Below, in pieces: positions 29,961-38,887 of a stretch of 64,000 bases of DNA. A program made the position numbers and the translations under genes. The stretch spans positions 5,708,556 to 5,772,555 of the forward strand of contig NZ_CM001558.1 in assembly GCF_000281895.1 (NCBI RefSeq), in the 5' to 3' direction. Below the pieces are notes generated by a model. It was given only the letters and a program-made list of their open reading frames with translations. It did not search any database and was not told the origin of the DNA. Source of the stretch: Pseudomonas fluorescens Q2-87 (GTDB lineage Bacteria; Pseudomonadota; Gammaproteobacteria; Pseudomonadales; Pseudomonadaceae). Positions within the stretch are counted from its first letter, which is position 1, and each line of letters begins with the position of its first letter.

Positions 29961-31382
29961 TCAGTTATTGCGGATCTTCTCCACAATCGCCGTCGTCGAG
30001 CTGTTTTCCACCAGCCCCAGCACTTTCACCGTGCCGCCGTAGGCCGTGACGATGTCCGCTCCAACGACTTGGTCGATGCCATAGTCGCCGCCCTTGACCA
30101 GCACATCCGGCTTGACCTGGCGCAGCAGGTTTTCCGGCGTGCCCTCGCTGAAGCTGATCACCCAATCCACCGCGCCAAGGCCGGCGAGGACTGCCATGCG
30201 CCGGTCAACGCTGTTGATCGGACGACCCGGCCCCTTGAGACGGCTTACGGAGGCATCGTCATTGACCGCAACGATCAAGCGATCCCCCTGGGCGCGAGCC
30301 TGCTCCAGGTAAGTCACGTGGCCGGCGTGGAGGATGTCGAAGCAACCGTTGGTAAAGACGATTCGTTCGTTGTGGGCACGGGCATCGTCAACGGCCAGCA
30401 GCAACTGCTCCAGGCCCAGCACGCCCCGCTCGGAACCTTCTTCGCGCTGGATGGCGCGCCGCAGTTCCGGGGCACTGATGGCCGCCGTACCGAGCTTACC
30501 AACGACGATGCCCGCCGCCAGGTTCGCCAGGGCCACGGCATGAGGCAGTTCCTCGCCAGCGGCAATAGCGGCGGCCAGCGTGGAAATCACCGTGTCGCCG
30601 GCGCCTGTCACGTCGAACACTTCACGGGCACGGGCCGGCAGGTGCAACGCAGGGTGATCGGGGCGCAGCAAGGTCATGCCATGTTCGCCACGGGTCACCA
30701 GCAGGGCACCGAGGTCGAGGTCTGCCATCAACTGGGCGCCTTTGCTCACCAGTTCATGCTCATCGACGCAACCGCCGACGATGGTTTCGAACTCGCTGAG
30801 GTTCGGCGTGATCAGGCTGGCGCCACGGTAGATGGAAAAATCCTTGCCCTTGGGATCGGCCAACACAGGAATGCCACGGGCACGGGCGGCCTGGATCAAC
30901 ACCTGGTGGTTTTTCAACGCGCCTTTGCCGTAGTCCGACAGCACCAGCACCTTGATGCCTTCGAGCAGGTTGTCGACTTCGGCGCCAAGAGCCAGGGGAT
31001 CGGTGGCGAACGGTTCTTCGAAGTCGATGCGCAGCAGTTGCTGGTGGCGACTCATGACCCGCAGCTTGACGATGGTCGGCTGGTGCGCAATGCGCTGGAA
31101 AATCGCCCGCACGCCAGCGCCCTTGAGGCTGTTGGTCAGGCTGTCGGCGGCTTCGTCGTCACCGGTCACGCCCACCAGGGAAGCCGGCGCGCCGAGGGCG
31201 GCGATGTTCAGGGCAACGTTGGCGGCACCACCGGGGCGATCCTCGATGTGCTCGACCTTGACCACCGGTACCGGGGCCTCAGGGGAAATCCGGGAGGTAC
31301 CGCCATGCCAGTAGCGGTCGAGCATGACATCGCCGACCACCAATACAGGGGCTTGATCGAATCGCGGCATGGACAACTTCAT
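29961..31382 (-). CDS. hldE: Bifunctional heptose 7-phosphate kinase / heptose 1-phosphate adenylyltransferase
   Basis: A 473-residue fusion enzyme supplying ADP-heptose for the LPS inner core. Residues 1-330 form the ribokinase-like (PfkB) kinase with GGAANVALNIAALG and VTGAGDTVISTLAAA. From about 340, the nucleotidyltransferase domain starts TNGCFDILHAGH (HxGH motif). The start is the ATG at 31382. It is the far end of the LPS core locus and feeds waaC and waaF, whose genes are also in this window. Confidence 0.97.
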   Translation of the reverse strand: MKLSMPRFDQAPVLVVGDVMLDRYWHGGTSRISPEAPVPVVKVEHIEDRPGGAANVALNIAALGAPASLVGVTGDDEAADSLTNSLKGAGVRAIFQRIAHQPTIVKLRVMSRHQQLLRIDFEEPFATDPLALGAEVDNLLEGIKVLVLSDYGKGALKNHQVLIQAARARGIPVLADPKGKDFSIYRGASLITPNLSEFETIVGGCVDEHELVSKGAQLMADLDLGALLVTRGEHGMTLLRPDHPALHLPARAREVFDVTGAGDTVISTLAAAIAAGEELPHAVALANLAAGIVVGKLGTAAISAPELRRAIQREEGSERGVLGLEQLLLAVDDARAHNERIVFTNGCFDILHAGHVTYLEQARAQGDRLIVAVNDDASVSRLKGPGRPINSVDRRMAVLAGLGAVDWVISFSEGTPENLLRQVKPDVLVKGGDYGIDQVVGADIVTAYGGTVKVLGLVENSSTTAIVEKIRNN

Positions 31383-31481
31383 GGAACATCCCACATACAA
31401 AATGAACAGGGCCGCGATATTAGCACAGGGTTGGCGCAGGCTTGGCCATGGCAGCGACGCGATGACAGGGCGCGTCGCCGG

Positions 31482-32090
31482 TCAATCCTGCAGCAGCGCC
31501 AGCAGGCGCTCACAGGCCTGGGCCAGTTCCACCTCGCTGGTGTCAATCTGGCAATCCGGCGCAAGTGGCGCTTCGTAGGGGCTGTCCAGGCCGGTGAAAT
31601 TCTTGATCCGCCCGGCACGGGCTTCGCGATACAACCCCTTTGGGTCACGCTGCGCGCAGACTTCAAAAGGTGTGCTGATGTATACCTCGATAAAGGTATC
31701 TGCAGGAAACAACTGGCGGGCCGCCTCCCGGTCGGCGCGAAACGGCGAAATGGCGGCGACGATGACGATCAGGCCGGCATCGACCATCAGCCGCGCCACC
31801 TCGGCGATGCGCCGAATGTTCTCCTTGCGGGCCTCGGCATCCATGCCCAGGCCCCGGCACAGCCCCTGGCGCAGGTTGTCGCCATCGAGCAGCGACGTAT
31901 GCAGCCCTTGCCGATTGAGCCGCGCTTCCAAGGCGTTGGCCAGCGTCGACTTGCCAGCCCCCGACAACCCGGTCAGCCAGATGCAGCGTGGCCGCTGGGC
32001 CTTGATGGCGGCCCGATCCTGTGGCGTGACCGCCAGCGCATAAGGGCGAACCTGTGCCTGTTGCATCGCTATCCCTGTCGTTTCGTTCAT
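31482..32090 (-). CDS. cysC: Adenylyl-sulfate kinase (stand-alone CysC)
   Basis: A 202-residue APS kinase making PAPS. The Walker A motif is GLSGAGKST near residue 43. DGDNLRQGLCRGLG and FIEVYISTPFEVCAQRDPKGLY are typical of CysC. It has no fused CysN domain. It lies between hldE and msbA, which are adjacent in PAO1. The usual start is the ATG at 32090; one 7 codons upstream is possible. Its presence inside an LPS locus suggests PAPS for sulfation, but no sulfotransferase is visible nearby. Confidence 0.9.
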   Translation of the reverse strand: MNETTGIAMQQAQVRPYALAVTPQDRAAIKAQRPRCIWLTGLSGAGKSTLANALEARLNRQGLHTSLLDGDNLRQGLCRGLGMDAEARKENIRRIAEVARLMVDAGLIVIVAAISPFRADREAARQLFPADTFIEVYISTPFEVCAQRDPKGLYREARAGRIKNFTGLDSPYEAPLAPDCQIDTSEVELAQACERLLALLQD

Positions 32091-32180
32091 GGCCGGGCAT
32101 CTCATCGTCACACGGGCACACCCACCGCAGCGGCATTACCGGAGTGTAGCCACTGAACAGGTCCATACGCTCCCACAGAC

Positions 32181-33986
32181 TCAGGCGATATTCTGAGCGG
32201 GAGCGTCCAGGCCCATGGCGTGCAGACGCGCATAGTAGCCATTCTGCGCCAGGAGCTCGCCATGGGTGCCCCGTTCGACGATACGGCCCTGGTCCATCAC
32301 CAGGATCATGTCGGCCTTTTCAATGGTCGACAGCCGGTGGGCGATGACCAAGGTAGTGCGGCCCTTCATGACCTGGTCCAGTGCCGCCTGGATGTGCCGT
32401 TCGGACTCGGTATCCAGCGCCGAGGTCGCCTCGTCAAGGATCAGTAACGGTGCGTTTTTCAACAGTGCCCTGGCAATCGCCAGGCGCTGACGCTGGCCGC
32501 CGGACAGCAGCACGCCGTTTTCGCCCACTTCGGTGTCCAGGCCGTTGGGCAACTGCGCAATGAAATCCATCGCGTAGGCATCCTGGGCAGCCTTTTCGAT
32601 GTCGGCCCGTGGCGCGCCGGCCAGATCACCGTAGGCGATGTTGTTGGCCACTGTGTCATTGAACAGCGTGACGTGCTGGGTGACTTGGGCCACATGACGA
32701 CGCAGGTTGCGCAGCCGGTAGTCTTCGATTTCCACGTCGTCGAGCAGTATCTGGCCGACCTCATGGTGATAGAAACGCGGGATGAGACTCGCCAGGGTCG
32801 ACTTGCCGCTGCCCGAACGCCCCACCAACGCGATCATCTGCCCGGGTGCCGCCGTGAAACTGATGTCCTTGAGCACCTCGCGGTCAGCGCCGGGGTAGGT
32901 AAAGCTCAGGTTACGCACGTCAAGACGGCCGCTGACGCGTTCCTGCTCGACGGTGCCCTTGTCGACTTCAGGCTCGACATCCAATTGCTCGAAGATGCTT
33001 TCGGCACCGGCCACGCCTTTCTGGATGGTGGAACTGACTTCCGAGAGCTGGCGAATCGGCTTGGGCAGCAAGCCCGCCGCAGTGATGTAGGCCACCAAGT
33101 CACCGGCGGTCGCGTCGCCGCGCAGGAACAGCACCAGGAACATCAGGGCCGCCATGGCGGTGTAGATCACCAGTTGCAGCATGGGCGTATAGACCGCACC
33201 GGTGCGAGTCATGCGCAATTGCTTATCGGTATTGCCCTGGCTGGCGCTGGCAAAGCGCTGCTCCTCGTAGGCCTCGCCGCCGAAGCTGCGCACCACGCGG
33301 TAGCCCTGGATGGTTTCGGAGGCGACGTGTGTCACGTCGCCCATGGCCACCTGGATTTTCTTGCTTTGCTTGCGAAATTTCTTGCTGGTGCTGCTGACCA
33401 TGACCGCAATCAGCGGCAGGATCGCCAGCATGACCAGAGTCAGCTTCCAGTTCATCCACACCAGGTAGGCGAAGAGGAACACCACGGTAAGCCCTTCGCG
33501 TATCACCACCTTGATCGCATCGGTAGCCGCGCCGGTGACCATGGTCACGTTGAAGGTGATTCGGGAAATCAGGTGCCCGGAATTGTGGGTGTCGAAATAG
33601 CGGTTGGGCAGCACCAGCAACTTCTTGAACAACTCGACCCGCAGGTCATGCACCAACCCCAGGGAAACCCTGGCCAGGTAATAGTTGCCCAGGAATGAGC
33701 CCAGGCCCTGCCAGGCAGCGATCAGGATGATCAGCAGCGGCACCGCCATCAGCAGTTTCAGGTCCTTGAGGTATGGCACATTGGGAAAGAGCACCGCATC
33801 AGGGTTGCTCAAGCCATCGACAAAATATTTGAGGATCCCGGCCAGCATGGGCTGGGTGGAAGCAAATATCACGAAACCCACGATACTCAGCAGGAAAATG
33901 CCCGCGTAGGGTTTGACGTATCCCAGCAAGCGAAAATAGATCTTCAGGCTGGAATCCTGTTCCGCTTTTGGCGGTGCGTCACTCAT
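32181..33986 (-). CDS. msbA: Lipid A export ATP-binding/permease protein MsbA
   Basis: A 601-residue ABC half-transporter that flips lipid A-core across the inner membrane. Six membrane helices span about 1-320. The nucleotide-binding domain has Walker A GRSGSGKST near 388, the signature LSGGQRQR and Walker B LLILDEATSALD. The start is taken at the second Met (MSDAPPKAEQ), as in other Pseudomonas MsbA. It follows waaL after a 15-bp gap. Confidence 0.96.
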   Translation of the reverse strand: MSDAPPKAEQDSSLKIYFRLLGYVKPYAGIFLLSIVGFVIFASTQPMLAGILKYFVDGLSNPDAVLFPNVPYLKDLKLLMAVPLLIILIAAWQGLGSFLGNYYLARVSLGLVHDLRVELFKKLLVLPNRYFDTHNSGHLISRITFNVTMVTGAATDAIKVVIREGLTVVFLFAYLVWMNWKLTLVMLAILPLIAVMVSSTSKKFRKQSKKIQVAMGDVTHVASETIQGYRVVRSFGGEAYEEQRFASASQGNTDKQLRMTRTGAVYTPMLQLVIYTAMAALMFLVLFLRGDATAGDLVAYITAAGLLPKPIRQLSEVSSTIQKGVAGAESIFEQLDVEPEVDKGTVEQERVSGRLDVRNLSFTYPGADREVLKDISFTAAPGQMIALVGRSGSGKSTLASLIPRFYHHEVGQILLDDVEIEDYRLRNLRRHVAQVTQHVTLFNDTVANNIAYGDLAGAPRADIEKAAQDAYAMDFIAQLPNGLDTEVGENGVLLSGGQRQRLAIARALLKNAPLLILDEATSALDTESERHIQAALDQVMKGRTTLVIAHRLSTIEKADMILVMDQGRIVERGTHGELLAQNGYYARLHAMGLDAPAQNIA

Positions 33987-34001
33987 CGTCAGGCTCACTG
34001 G

Positions 34002-35174
34002 TTAGGAAGAACGCGGAATTTTATCACAGCCATCGGAATTGACCCGCGCCCAGGTCAAAACGCTCGCCAGGCCAATCGGCAGCCAGCTGATGAACCACTC
34101 GGCGCGGGGGGTTCCAGCCAGGCTGGCGGCATCGAATTGCATCGCCAGGAACGAAAATACCCACATGCCGAGCACGCCCCGGCCCAGCAGGCTGTCCCGG
34201 GCCCGCCAGGCTTCGCGCAACACGGCGAACCAGACGACGCACCACAGCAATAGCCCAGGCAACCCGAATTGGATGGCAACATGACTGAACAGATTGTGAG
34301 CATGATCAAACGTCAGGCCGTGGCTGGTAATCCGGTAGTCCGCGGCGATTCCAAGGCCGCCCCATGGACGCTCGGCGATCATGTGCAGGCTCGATATGAA
34401 AATCTCGGGGCGATAGGAGGCGCCGCGAGCCATTACCAGCGGTTCGAGCAGCCAGAAGGTCAGCATCGCCAGCACCAGCGCCGTGGCGGCGATTATGCGG
34501 GCACGCTGGTCCCGGCAGTAGATCGGCATGGCCAATACGCTGAGCAGCAGGGCCAGTGCGGCGCCGCGACTCTGGCTCGCCACCACGAACACCGCCAGCA
34601 GCGCCAGGGCGACTACCCAAAGCAGTCGCAGGCCGAAATGGCGCGGCACCCAGTGCAGCATCCAGACAGCCGCCAGACCGATCACGTAACCGCCGAGGAT
34701 CGGATGGGACAACTCTCCCAGCCCTTCCACGCGCGCATCCCATGGGTTGTTTGCCAAGCCGTAGAAACGGACGATGGCCATCAAGGCAGTCAGCGCCAGC
34801 CCCAGGCCACCCCATTGCATGATGCGAATCACTCGGTCGGGTTGGCCATTGGCAAGGATCGGGAAAAACAACAGGAACACCAGGATATACAGCAGCCGCT
34901 TGATCTCGCGAACAGGTTCGGCGGCTTCGGCCCAGAGCAGCGTGATCAATGCCCAGGCCATCAGCGCCAACAAAGCCGTATAAATCAAACGCTGCGCGCG
35001 CCACAACTCCAGCAGTCGTTGACGGGCCGGCCAGGCGAAGATGATCGCCGGCAGCCAGACGAAGGCAACCAAACCTTGTTGATAGACTTTGTTGGTCGGT
35101 GCCAGGGCTATTGCCAGCAAAAACCATAACAAGCCAAAGGCCATCCAACATTGTGCCCAACGCGTTGCCTGCAT
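34002..35174 (-). CDS. waaL: O-antigen ligase, WaaL family
   Basis: A 390-residue polytopic membrane protein with about 11-12 hydrophobic segments. Ligase features include SQSRGAALAL in the middle and the large periplasmic loop with FDHAHNLFSHVAIQFG, carrying the conserved His. It transfers polysaccharide from undecaprenyl-PP to lipid A-core. An RBS GGAGCG precedes the ATG. It is divergent from the small kinase-like gene at 35282 and followed by msbA. Confidence 0.88.
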   Translation of the reverse strand: MQATRWAQCWMAFGLLWFLLAIALAPTNKVYQQGLVAFVWLPAIIFAWPARQRLLELWRAQRLIYTALLALMAWALITLLWAEAAEPVREIKRLLYILVFLLFFPILANGQPDRVIRIMQWGGLGLALTALMAIVRFYGLANNPWDARVEGLGELSHPILGGYVIGLAAVWMLHWVPRHFGLRLLWVVALALLAVFVVASQSRGAALALLLSVLAMPIYCRDQRARIIAATALVLAMLTFWLLEPLVMARGASYRPEIFISSLHMIAERPWGGLGIAADYRITSHGLTFDHAHNLFSHVAIQFGLPGLLLWCVVWFAVLREAWRARDSLLGRGVLGMWVFSFLAMQFDAASLAGTPRAEWFISWLPIGLASVLTWARVNSDGCDKIPRSS

Positions 35175-35281
35175 CTATCGCTCCTAAACGGTCTACCTGC
35201 CAAACCGGCATGGTGAAAACAAAAACTTTTGGGCATCATGGCCCGCCATGGCACCGGTTCTTTCAACAAGGTTTCCCTACG

Positions 35282-35887
35282 ATGCAATCCTCACGGCTTC
35301 CCCAAGCCGCTTTGAATCAATTGATTGAAGGCGCCAACATTCTGGAGGCCGACAGCTACGGCCCAAAAGTCTATCTGCTGCAGGATGGGAACATCCTTAA
35401 ATTGTTTCGCCGCAAGCGGCTTTTTTCTTCGGCCCTTCTACGGCCATATTCCGCACGATTCATCGATAATGCTGCCCGCCTCCAGGAGCTCGGCGTACCG
35501 ACGCTTGAAGTGCTGGCCTTTTACAAGCTGCAAAAGCCCGGCATGACCGCTGTACTGTATCGGCCACTCCCAGGAAAAACCCTGCGTCAGTTATCGATTC
35601 AGGAAAACTTCAGCTGGCAGCAGGCCCTTCCGGCGCTGGTCGAACTGATTCGCAGCCTGCATGCCAGCGGCATTTATTTTCGTTCGCTGCATTTGGGCAA
35701 CATCGTCGTCACCCCTGAAAACACGCTGGGACTGATTGACGTTGCTGACATGCGTTTCCTGCGCTCTCCCCTGCCACGCTACCTGGCACGCCGCAATCTA
35801 CAACATTTCGCTCGTTATATTGCCCGAGAGAACCTGAACGGGAGCTTTCCAATGCAGGCATTGGAAAACGCCTTATTGGCTGCCTGA
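35282..35887 (+). CDS. Small kinase-like protein (toluene-tolerance type)
   Basis: A 201-residue protein with a short protein-kinase/LPS-kinase-like fold: KVYLLQDGNILKLFRRKRL (Lys near the N-terminal lobe), then FRSLHLGNIVVTPENTLGLI (H-L-x-N catalytic-loop-like), then IDVADMRF. The catalytic Asp of the HRD-type loop is replaced by His/Leu, so activity is doubtful. Similar Pseudomonas proteins are named toluene tolerance protein. It is the only plus-strand gene in the LPS block, and its 3' end overlaps the convergent glycosyltransferase by 15 bp. Confidence 0.7.
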   Translation: MQSSRLPQAALNQLIEGANILEADSYGPKVYLLQDGNILKLFRRKRLFSSALLRPYSARFIDNAARLQELGVPTLEVLAFYKLQKPGMTAVLYRPLPGKTLRQLSIQENFSWQQALPALVELIRSLHASGIYFRSLHLGNIVVTPENTLGLIDVADMRFLRSPLPRYLARRNLQHFARYIARENLNGSFPMQALENALLAA

Positions 35888-36976
35888 AATCAGCTGGCGG
35901 GCGGTCTGACTGAAACTCAGCCAGGCCTTATCAGGCGCCAGTGCCTGGTATTGCGCCGCAGCGACTGCGTCGGCCGGCGCCTGGGCCGCCCTTGCGATCG
36001 CCGCACTCCAGTCACCTTCCGCGTTGACCGGCGCATACCAACCAGTGTCGCCCAATTGTTCGCGAAAGACCGCGAGATCGCTGGCCAGCACCGGAATACC
36101 AGCCAGCACAGCCTCCTGAAGGATCAGCCCGAGGCCCTCATTCCTGGACGGGACCAGCACCCAATCAAACGCCCTGTAAAGCGTCGCCGCGTCCTCGATA
36201 TGTCCTGTCAGCGAGACCTTGCCTAGCAGGTCCGGCTGTTCAATACGTGCTTGTAGCGCCTCGCGACTGGGCCCTTCACCAACAATCACCAGACGCCAAT
36301 CGGAATGATCGGCCGCTGCCCGACCAAACGCCTCAAGCAGGCTGGCAAACCCCTTGTTGTCCACCAGTCGCCCGACTGCGCCAAATACCCGCCCTTGCGT
36401 ACAAGGCAAGCCCAATCGGGCTCGCGCCTCTTCACGGGACAAGAGCGCGGTCTGGAAGGCCACTGGATCGAAGGCACTGCGTAACGCGGTCACCGGGATG
36501 TCCAGGTCATCCTGGAGCGACGTCGCCAGGGTCTCGGAAACCGCAGCAAGGATCAGGCGTGAAGCCGGGAACCCGCGCAGCAAATCACGCCCCGCACGAC
36601 TGAGCCGCGTTGCGCCATGGAAAATCACCACCACCCGGATCTGCGGCATGTCCTTGAGAACAGGCAATAAGGTCCGGGCCACACCGGCGCCATCGAGCAA
36701 CACCACGCGAGCATCGCCGTCGAGCAACGCCTGGCGAAAACGGCTGTGCATGAGGGGTTTGAACAGGCGCCAGACATGCCGGCCCTTGAGTCGCGAAGAG
36801 GTCAGATTCCACTCGAGCGCCGGCCCTACGTCGACCTGGCAGGCGGACGCCGAGCCCTGCAAGAGCCAGGTTCTGACAGGCATCGCAGGCTCCATCCGCG
36901 AAAGAATCTGTTCATGAACCTTGTGTACCGAAGCGAACGGCGAACCGCCCGCCCACATGACATTGATAATGCTCAT
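35873..36976 (-). CDS. Glycosyltransferase family 4
   Basis: A 367-residue GT-B enzyme. The C-terminal nucleotide-sugar site is visible in AVGRLVDNKGFASLLEAFG and VLVPSRNEGLGLILQEAVLAGIP (E-x7-E). No signal peptide; cytoplasmic face of the inner membrane is expected. The sugar donor and position in the core cannot be told from sequence. It lies in the variable half of the core locus, between waaL and dnpA. Confidence 0.85.
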   Translation of the reverse strand: MSIINVMWAGGSPFASVHKVHEQILSRMEPAMPVRTWLLQGSASACQVDVGPALEWNLTSSRLKGRHVWRLFKPLMHSRFRQALLDGDARVVLLDGAGVARTLLPVLKDMPQIRVVVIFHGATRLSRAGRDLLRGFPASRLILAAVSETLATSLQDDLDIPVTALRSAFDPVAFQTALLSREEARARLGLPCTQGRVFGAVGRLVDNKGFASLLEAFGRAAADHSDWRLVIVGEGPSREALQARIEQPDLLGKVSLTGHIEDAATLYRAFDWVLVPSRNEGLGLILQEAVLAGIPVLASDLAVFREQLGDTGWYAPVNAEGDWSAAIARAAQAPADAVAAAQYQALAPDKAWLSFSQTARQLISGSQ

Positions 36977-37024
36977 CGAGCGGCAAACCTTTTATCGCGA
37001 ACCGGAACTCGTGCTTCGCGGCAT

Positions 37025-37801
37025 TCAGTAATTGATAAGCCAGCCAATGCAGACTCCGAGCAAGAGAACCAGGGATATCTTGAGTTGCTCGCGGCGCTTG
37101 CGACGCGCCTTGCGCCGACGCTCCATGGGCACTTCCACATGGACGCCGAATCCGGTGTGCAAAACAGCATCCCCTTCCAGCATCACCGCCGTCAAGTTCA
37201 GCTGTGCATAGCGAAGGGACAGGGCTTTTTCACCACCGAAACCGGCAAAGGGCGCGCAAAGCCGATACTCCTTCAACCGTCGCAACCCCGGGTTGAGAGA
37301 AAAACTCTGCCATTCAGGTTTATCTGAAATCAATGGATAACAGGGCACTCCTCCGATGACTTCCCGCTCGCCCAGGTGGATGTAAGGGCTATGGACACTC
37401 AAGTCATAGACATAATTGCGCAGCCACACTTGCAGGATCTCGGGACGCTGCTCCAGGACCGTGCGCGAATCCTCCACGAAGGCCGGGCGATAGAACTCCC
37501 AGTCATCCTCGCAATGAAAGACGTAGGGCGTCTTCACCTGCCCGTACGCCAGGTCGATCGAGGCCAACTGCCCCAGCTTCGGCCGATTGACGAAAACCGT
37601 GGTGCGGTGTTTCCAGCTGGCAGGGACAACGGCGTGGACGCCTTCGTCCCCGGCATCCTCGGTGATGAAGACCTCACGAATCGGCGCGGTATTGAACCGG
37701 TCGAAACTCTCCAGCGTTCGCTCGAGCAAATCGAGCCGGCCACAACTGGTCACCACCAGAGTAACGTCACTATCGTCGGAAAACTGCACGTGAAATACCA
37801 T
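37025..37801 (-). CDS. GT2-type glycosyltransferase with C-terminal membrane tail
   Basis: A 258-residue GT-A protein. The N-terminus shows VTLVVTSCGRLDLLERTLES, and the metal/nucleotide motif is CEDDWEF (Glu98-Asp100). After the catalytic domain comes a strongly basic stretch (ERRRKARRKRREQ) and a single hydrophobic C-terminal helix (about 237-255, ISLVLLLGVCIGWLI), so the enzyme is probably tail-anchored to the inner membrane. Sugar unknown. Confidence 0.8.
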   Translation of the reverse strand: MVFHVQFSDDSDVTLVVTSCGRLDLLERTLESFDRFNTAPIREVFITEDAGDEGVHAVVPASWKHRTTVFVNRPKLGQLASIDLAYGQVKTPYVFHCEDDWEFYRPAFVEDSRTVLEQRPEILQVWLRNYVYDLSVHSPYIHLGEREVIGGVPCYPLISDKPEWQSFSLNPGLRRLKEYRLCAPFAGFGGEKALSLRYAQLNLTAVMLEGDAVLHTGFGVHVEVPMERRRKARRKRREQLKISLVLLLGVCIGWLINY

Positions 37802-37846
37802 TTAACCAAACGCCACCCGAACATCAGGATGACGCAACGGTTCCTG

Positions 37847-38803
37847 TCAAACGCCTAGCTTCAGGCGCAATGTTTCCAGAAGACTCAACGGTGCCCGAGG
37901 CCGTAACGGCGGTTCCAGCGCTTGAACGATTTTCTGACCGATGCGCGCGAAGCTGAACTGCGCCAGCGCCAGCTCCTGGCCGTTGCGGGCCACGCTGCGC
38001 GCCAGCTCGGGGTCGGCGCGCAGCCTGGACAGTTTTTCCTGAAGTTGCGCGATGTCGCGGTACAGCACCACGTTATGCATGTCCTGCAAACCCAGCGCAT
38101 GTGCCTCATCGGCACCTTGATCGAACGCCAGCAGCACACAGCCACAGGCCATGGCTTCGAAATTCTTGATCATGAACTCGCCCATACCGACATCGGCACT
38201 GACGAAAAAGCGAATACGGTTGAGCGTATCGCAATATTCTTCGCCGGACTTGGTCCGGGTGACGACCAGCGGCTCAACGCGACCCAGCTCATCGAGCAGC
38301 GCCTTGCGGCCACTGTAGGCGACACTGTTGGTGCTGCCGACGAAGGCCAGTTCGATATCGCGCTCACGCCCCTGATCCTGCAATAGCGACTGATCGTAGC
38401 CCTTGGGCACGAATACCGCATCGAAACCTTCGCCGCGCAGGCGTTCAGTCACCATGAAGCCGGAGCTGATGACACGCACCCACGGCAGGCGACGATAGTG
38501 CGCGCTGAACTTGCCGGTGTATTTGCACGGGATGTAGTTCTGGTAGGCGTCGTGCTCTAGGATCACCAGGTTGGGGATCGTGCGGATGAAACCGACCTGG
38601 CGGATCTCCTGCTTGAAGCGCAGGAAAAATACGATCCGGTCGTAGCGCGATACATCCACGTGCCGCCGAAAATAGCCACGCAGGTTGCGTTGCTCCTGGC
38701 TGTCGAGCCAACGCAGGTCGCATTCGCAGTGAGCAGCCACACCTTCGTAGAGTCGGTCCAGGATGGCCCGCTGCTCTTTCTGCACCAGAAATAGAACTTT
38801 CAT
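37847..38803 (-). CDS. Glycosyltransferase, CgeB-like GT-B
   Basis: A 318-residue protein. The N-terminal domain ends with FVPKGYDQSLL, and the C-terminal donor site appears as RFFVSADVGMGEFMIKNFEA followed by MACGCVLLAFDQG, the pattern of CgeB-like glycosyltransferases. The start MKVLFLVQKEQ is well placed. A role in LPS core or O-antigen assembly is inferred from location only. Confidence 0.75.
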   Translation of the reverse strand: MKVLFLVQKEQRAILDRLYEGVAAHCECDLRWLDSQEQRNLRGYFRRHVDVSRYDRIVFFLRFKQEIRQVGFIRTIPNLVILEHDAYQNYIPCKYTGKFSAHYRRLPWVRVISSGFMVTERLRGEGFDAVFVPKGYDQSLLQDQGRERDIELAFVGSTNSVAYSGRKALLDELGRVEPLVVTRTKSGEEYCDTLNRIRFFVSADVGMGEFMIKNFEAMACGCVLLAFDQGADEAHALGLQDMHNVVLYRDIAQLQEKLSRLRADPELARSVARNGQELALAQFSFARIGQKIVQALEPPLRPRAPLSLLETLRLKLGV

Positions 38804-38887
38804 CGTCTTCCTTGCGGCACCGAACGACTTGATAAATAACCGGGGGCCTTGATGTGCCGTAGCGCAAAGACGCCCCGCCTTGAGCCG

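Noticed and set aside
29844..32156. 770-codon open frame on the plus strand
   Set aside because: Antisense to hldE and cysC and starts inside a REPIN.
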